Part shown: in pieces, positions 40,026-42,529 of the stretch | How the letters are laid out: the number at the start of each line of letters is the position of its first letter | Numbering within the stretch: the first letter of the stretch is position 1 | Source of the DNA: Erysipelatoclostridium sp. An173 | GTDB taxonomy: Bacteria; Bacillota_I; Bacilli_A; Erysipelotrichales; Coprobacillaceae | NCBI RefSeq assembly: GCF_002160495.1 | Contig: NZ_NFKR01000024.1 | Coordinates: forward strand, 1 to 42,529 | Reading direction: 5' to 3' | Length of the DNA: 42,529 nucleotides | The notes under the pieces: generated by a model | Database searches by the model: none | What the model was told of the DNA's origin: nothing | The model's input: only the letters and a program-made list of their open reading frames with translations | Translations under genes and position numbers: made by a program

Positions 40026-41630
40026 ATGGCAGAAGCAGAAAATAGTAAAGATCTTATAAGTGTATTATGGAGTGGGGCTGATATACTTAGATCAAAAATG
40101 GATGCAAATGAATATAAAGATTATTTATTAGGAATTGTCTTTTACAAATATTTATCTGATTCTTTTTTGATTAAAGTATATGATCTGATCAATGATGAAA
40201 AACCGTCATCATTAAAAGAAGCACTTGAAGAATACCGAGAAGCATTAAAAGATGAAAGTGCTGATGAGTTGATGGAAGAAATCAAGTCTGCTTGTCACTA
40301 TGTTATTGAACCTGATTTAACATATACTTATTTTGCAGACGCGGCTAGAAATAATTCATTTAACAGAGAGTATTTACAAAAAGCGTTTAATAATATTGAA
40401 CAAAGTGATCCGTTATTCGCTGATTTATTCACTGATATTGATTTATATTCTAATCGTTTAGGAACTGGTGACCAAAAACAAAGTGATACTATTTCAAATT
40501 TAATCAAGGAAATCGATAAAGCAGATTTATTAAATACTGATGCTGATATTTTAGGAAATGCCTATGAATATTTAATCGGACAATTTGCATCAGAAACCGG
40601 AAAGAAAGCTGGAGAATTTTATACCCCTCAAGCAGTCTCTAAAATTTTAACAAAGATTGCAATTGCTGGACAGGAGAATAAAAAAGGGTTATCTGTATAT
40701 GATCCTTGTATGGGATCTGGTTCATTACTTTTGAATGCAAAGAAGTATTCTAAGGATCCAAGAAATATAAAATACTATGGTCAGGAACTTATGACCTCAA
40801 CATATAATTTAGCAAGAATGAACATGTTTTTGCACGGTGTTGTTCCAGAAAACCAGAAATTAAGAAATGGTGATACATTAGATGCGGACTGGCCAACTGA
40901 TGAAGAAACAAATTTTGATATGGTTCTTATGAATCCACCATATTCAGCAAAGTGGAGTGCAGCTGCTGGATTTTTACAAGATGAACGTTTCAGTGATTTT
41001 GGTGTATTAGCTCCAAAATCAAAAGCAGATTATGCGTTCTTGTTACATGGACTTTACCATTTAAAAAATAGCGGAACTATGGCAATCGTATTACCACATG
41101 GTGTTCTCTTTAGAGGTGCTGCTGAAGGTAAAATAAGAGAAAAATTACTTCGGTCAGGAAATATTTATGCTGTTATTGGATTACCAGCAAACTTATTCTA
41201 CAATACGTCTATTCCAACTTGTATTGTTGTTTTGAAAAAGCATAGAGATGGACGAGATGTACTATTTATTGATGCATCTAAGAAATTTAATAAAGGTAAA
41301 AAACAAAATGAAATGACAGATGAACATATTGAATCAGTAATAGATTTATATATGAAAAGAGAAACTGTTGATAAAGAATCTTATCTTGCCAGTTTTGAAG
41401 ATATCGAAAAGAATGATTTCAACTTAAATATTCCTCGATATGTAGATAACTTTGAAAAAGAAGAACCTGTTGATATTAATGCGCTTTTAACAGAAATGAA
41501 ACAAACAGACGCCGAAATTCAAAAAGTACAAAATGATTTTGTATCATTATTACATGAATTAACCAGTACTGATGAAAACATAATGGCATCATTAAATGAG
41601 TACATTAAGATGGTTGAGGGGGGATTATAG
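40026..41630 (+). CDS. hsdM: Type I restriction-modification methyltransferase subunit HsdM, 534 aa
   Basis: N6-adenine methyltransferase and core of the type I complex. N-terminal helical domain with DILRSKMDANEYKDYLLGIV and FYKYLSDSF, then GNAYEYLIGQFASETGKKAG and EFYTP before the SAM motif I DPCMGSGSLLLNAKK and motif IV VLMNPPYSAKW (the NPPY catalytic loop). C-terminal coiled helix at about 480-530 contacts HsdS. ATG 40026 follows AAGGAGA at a 7-base spacing; the GTG at 40008 overlaps this site and is rejected. The stop TAG shares a base with the hsdS start. Full length and apparently intact. Confidence 0.95.
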   Translation: MAEAENSKDLISVLWSGADILRSKMDANEYKDYLLGIVFYKYLSDSFLIKVYDLINDEKPSSLKEALEEYREALKDESADELMEEIKSACHYVIEPDLTYTYFADAARNNSFNREYLQKAFNNIEQSDPLFADLFTDIDLYSNRLGTGDQKQSDTISNLIKEIDKADLLNTDADILGNAYEYLIGQFASETGKKAGEFYTPQAVSKILTKIAIAGQENKKGLSVYDPCMGSGSLLLNAKKYSKDPRNIKYYGQELMTSTYNLARMNMFLHGVVPENQKLRNGDTLDADWPTDEETNFDMVLMNPPYSAKWSAAAGFLQDERFSDFGVLAPKSKADYAFLLHGLYHLKNSGTMAIVLPHGVLFRGAAEGKIREKLLRSGNIYAVIGLPANLFYNTSIPTCIVVLKKHRDGRDVLFIDASKKFNKGKKQNEMTDEHIESVIDLYMKRETVDKESYLASFEDIEKNDFNLNIPRYVDNFEKEEPVDINALLTEMKQTDAEIQKVQNDFVSLLHELTSTDENIMASLNEYIKMVEGGL

Positions 41631-42355
41631 TGAAAAAACCTAAAATTAGATTTAAAGGTTTTAATGATGATTGGGAACAGCGTAAGCTATCCGAGATTGC
41701 TACAATGCATGCAAGAATTGGATGGCAAAATTTACGAACATCAGAGTTTTTGGAAAACGGCGATTACATGCTTATCACGGGAACAGACTTTGTTGATGGA
41801 TCGATTAACTATTCTACTTGTTACTTTGTTAACAAAGAACGATACGAACAGGATAAAAATATACAGATAAAAAATGGAAGTATTTTGATAACAAAAGACG
41901 GAACTCTTGGAAAAGTTGCGTTAGTTCAAGGATTATCAATGCCTGCGACACTTAATGCAGGGATATTCAATATTGAAATCAAAAATGAATTGGAGATAGA
42001 TAATAAATATCTCTTTCAATATCTAAAAGCACCGTTTTTACTAGATTATGTAAAAAAAAGAGCAACTGGTGGAACTATTAAACATTTAAATCAAAATATA
42101 CTTGTAAACTTTCCTGTATTAACGCCTCAAAAATTGGAGCAAACTAAAATCGGACAGTATTTTTCAAATCTTGACAATCTCATCACTCTTCACCAGTGGA
42201 AGTGTATTGTTTGTACAAAAATAAAGGTAAATACTTGGATACAGTGTAAGTTCATAAAAATAGGTGTTAAATTACAAAAATGTATACTTCTAAGTATCAT
42301 TTTACTGTTTAAGCGAAGAAAAGTAAGTTGTGTTTTCTCAATGTCATTAAGTTAA
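41630..42355 (+). CDS. hsdS: Type I specificity subunit HsdS, one TRD with abnormal C-terminus
   Basis: DNA-recognition subunit that directs HsdM. Residues 1-190 are normal: PKIRFKGFNDDWEQRKLSEI opening, one target recognition domain, ATGGTIKHLNQNILVNFPVL, and the conserved-region start KIGQYFSNLDNLITLHQ. After residue about 190 the sequence departs from the usual QRKCxxLKKIKKxLLxxMF pattern to WKCIVCTKIKVNTWIQCKFI and a poor hydrophobic tail, ending at 42355. The protein is thus about half a normal HsdS (usually near 400 aa). GTG start at 41630 overlaps the hsdM stop. The break lies in the conserved repeat where phase-variable hsdS alleles recombine, so further copies may lie beyond the window. 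A half-size subunit could dimerise. Confidence 0.8.
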   Translation: MKKPKIRFKGFNDDWEQRKLSEIATMHARIGWQNLRTSEFLENGDYMLITGTDFVDGSINYSTCYFVNKERYEQDKNIQIKNGSILITKDGTLGKVALVQGLSMPATLNAGIFNIEIKNELEIDNKYLFQYLKAPFLLDYVKKRATGGTIKHLNQNILVNFPVLTPQKLEQTKIGQYFSNLDNLITLHQWKCIVCTKIKVNTWIQCKFIKIGVKLQKCILLSIILLFKRRKVSCVFSMSLS

Positions 42356-42370
42356 GATGACAAAATTTTA

Positions 42371-42411
42371 GCCAGGAGCTATATAGAAAATATATTTTCT
42401 CCTGGTTTTTA
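42371..42411 (+). terminator. Terminator after hsdS
   Basis: CCAGGAG (42372-42378) / CTCCTGG (42399-42405) followed by TTTTT. A second weaker hairpin (about 42427-42455, GTAGT/ACTAC within A/T tracts) lies downstream. No gene is seen from 42356 to the end. Confidence 0.7.
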
Positions 42412-42529
42412 ATATTTATTCAAGCTAAAAAAGTGTAGTCTTGAAACTACATTTTTCAAGGTATATAATAAACTATGTTAGTTATAACGATAGTTAAAGA
42501 ATACGACAGTCTTTGGCTTGACATGTCGC

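Overview
The window looks like the chromosome of a low-G+C, spore-forming, fermentative Firmicute. Erysipelotrichia (Thomasclavelia/Clostridium ramosum-like) is my best guess, made from AT-rich coding, a spoVA operon, a c-di-AMP receptor, scpAB and a bifurcating-type [FeFe] hydrogenase. No marker gene fixes the species. Host genes are strongly AT-rich. One block (about 7.46-14.09 kb) is clearly richer in G+C and foreign.

Layout. 1-3.0 kb: 3' part of a MacB/LolD-type ABC ATPase and its FtsX-type permease. 3.2-6.5 kb: dGTPase-like HD protein, c-di-AMP receptor DarA, and a GNAT-FolC fusion. 6.5-14.2 kb: an XRE-HTH/TPR regulator gene split by an integrated element of about 6.64 kb. The element carries a large serine recombinase, a small TnpW-like gene, a MobT (Tn916 Orf20-type) relaxase, an oriT-like hairpin, a DUF3781 + GyrI-like cargo pair, a metallo-beta-lactamase-fold hydrolase and a tract of degenerate 60-70 bp repeats. 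It has no conjugation channel genes, so it reads as an integrative mobilizable element (IME). Joining the two gene halves across a GA core restores an uninterrupted HTH helix. 14.3-16.8 kb: NCS2 purine permease and a FolT-like ECF-S component whose start is preceded by an orphan TnpB-transposon-type right end. 16.9-19.9 kb: spoVAC-spoVAD-spoVAE-spoVAF. 20.0-21.9 kb: scpA-scpB and a DUF5662 gene.

21.9-31.5 kb (minus strand): a long operon reading hydC-like NuoE, DRTGG protein, HATPase, HsfB-like hydrogenase homologue, DRTGG protein, PHP hydrolase, HATPase, 2Fe-2S protein, hydB, hydA, then an ABC binding lipoprotein and permease without an ATPase. Its promoter overlaps a cre-like palindrome. 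A divergent LysR gene and an iron alcohol dehydrogenase (with a similar palindrome) follow, so H2 and alcohol formation, two sinks for reducing power, sit side by side and may share carbon or redox control.

33.9-39.6 kb: ordinary genes (histidine phosphatase, Crp/Fnr regulator, YitT, Nudix, UppP, orphan PTS EIIB, Na/Pi cotransporter). 40.0 kb to the end: type I restriction-modification hsdM and an hsdS that loses its normal sequence after one target-recognition domain; hsdR and any second hsdS copy would lie outside the window.

The most interesting items are the IME with its reconstructable target gene and unexplained repeats, the orphan TnpB-type right end fused to the folT start, and the signalling cassette inside the hydrogenase operon. 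All family calls come from reading motifs by eye; no database search was run.
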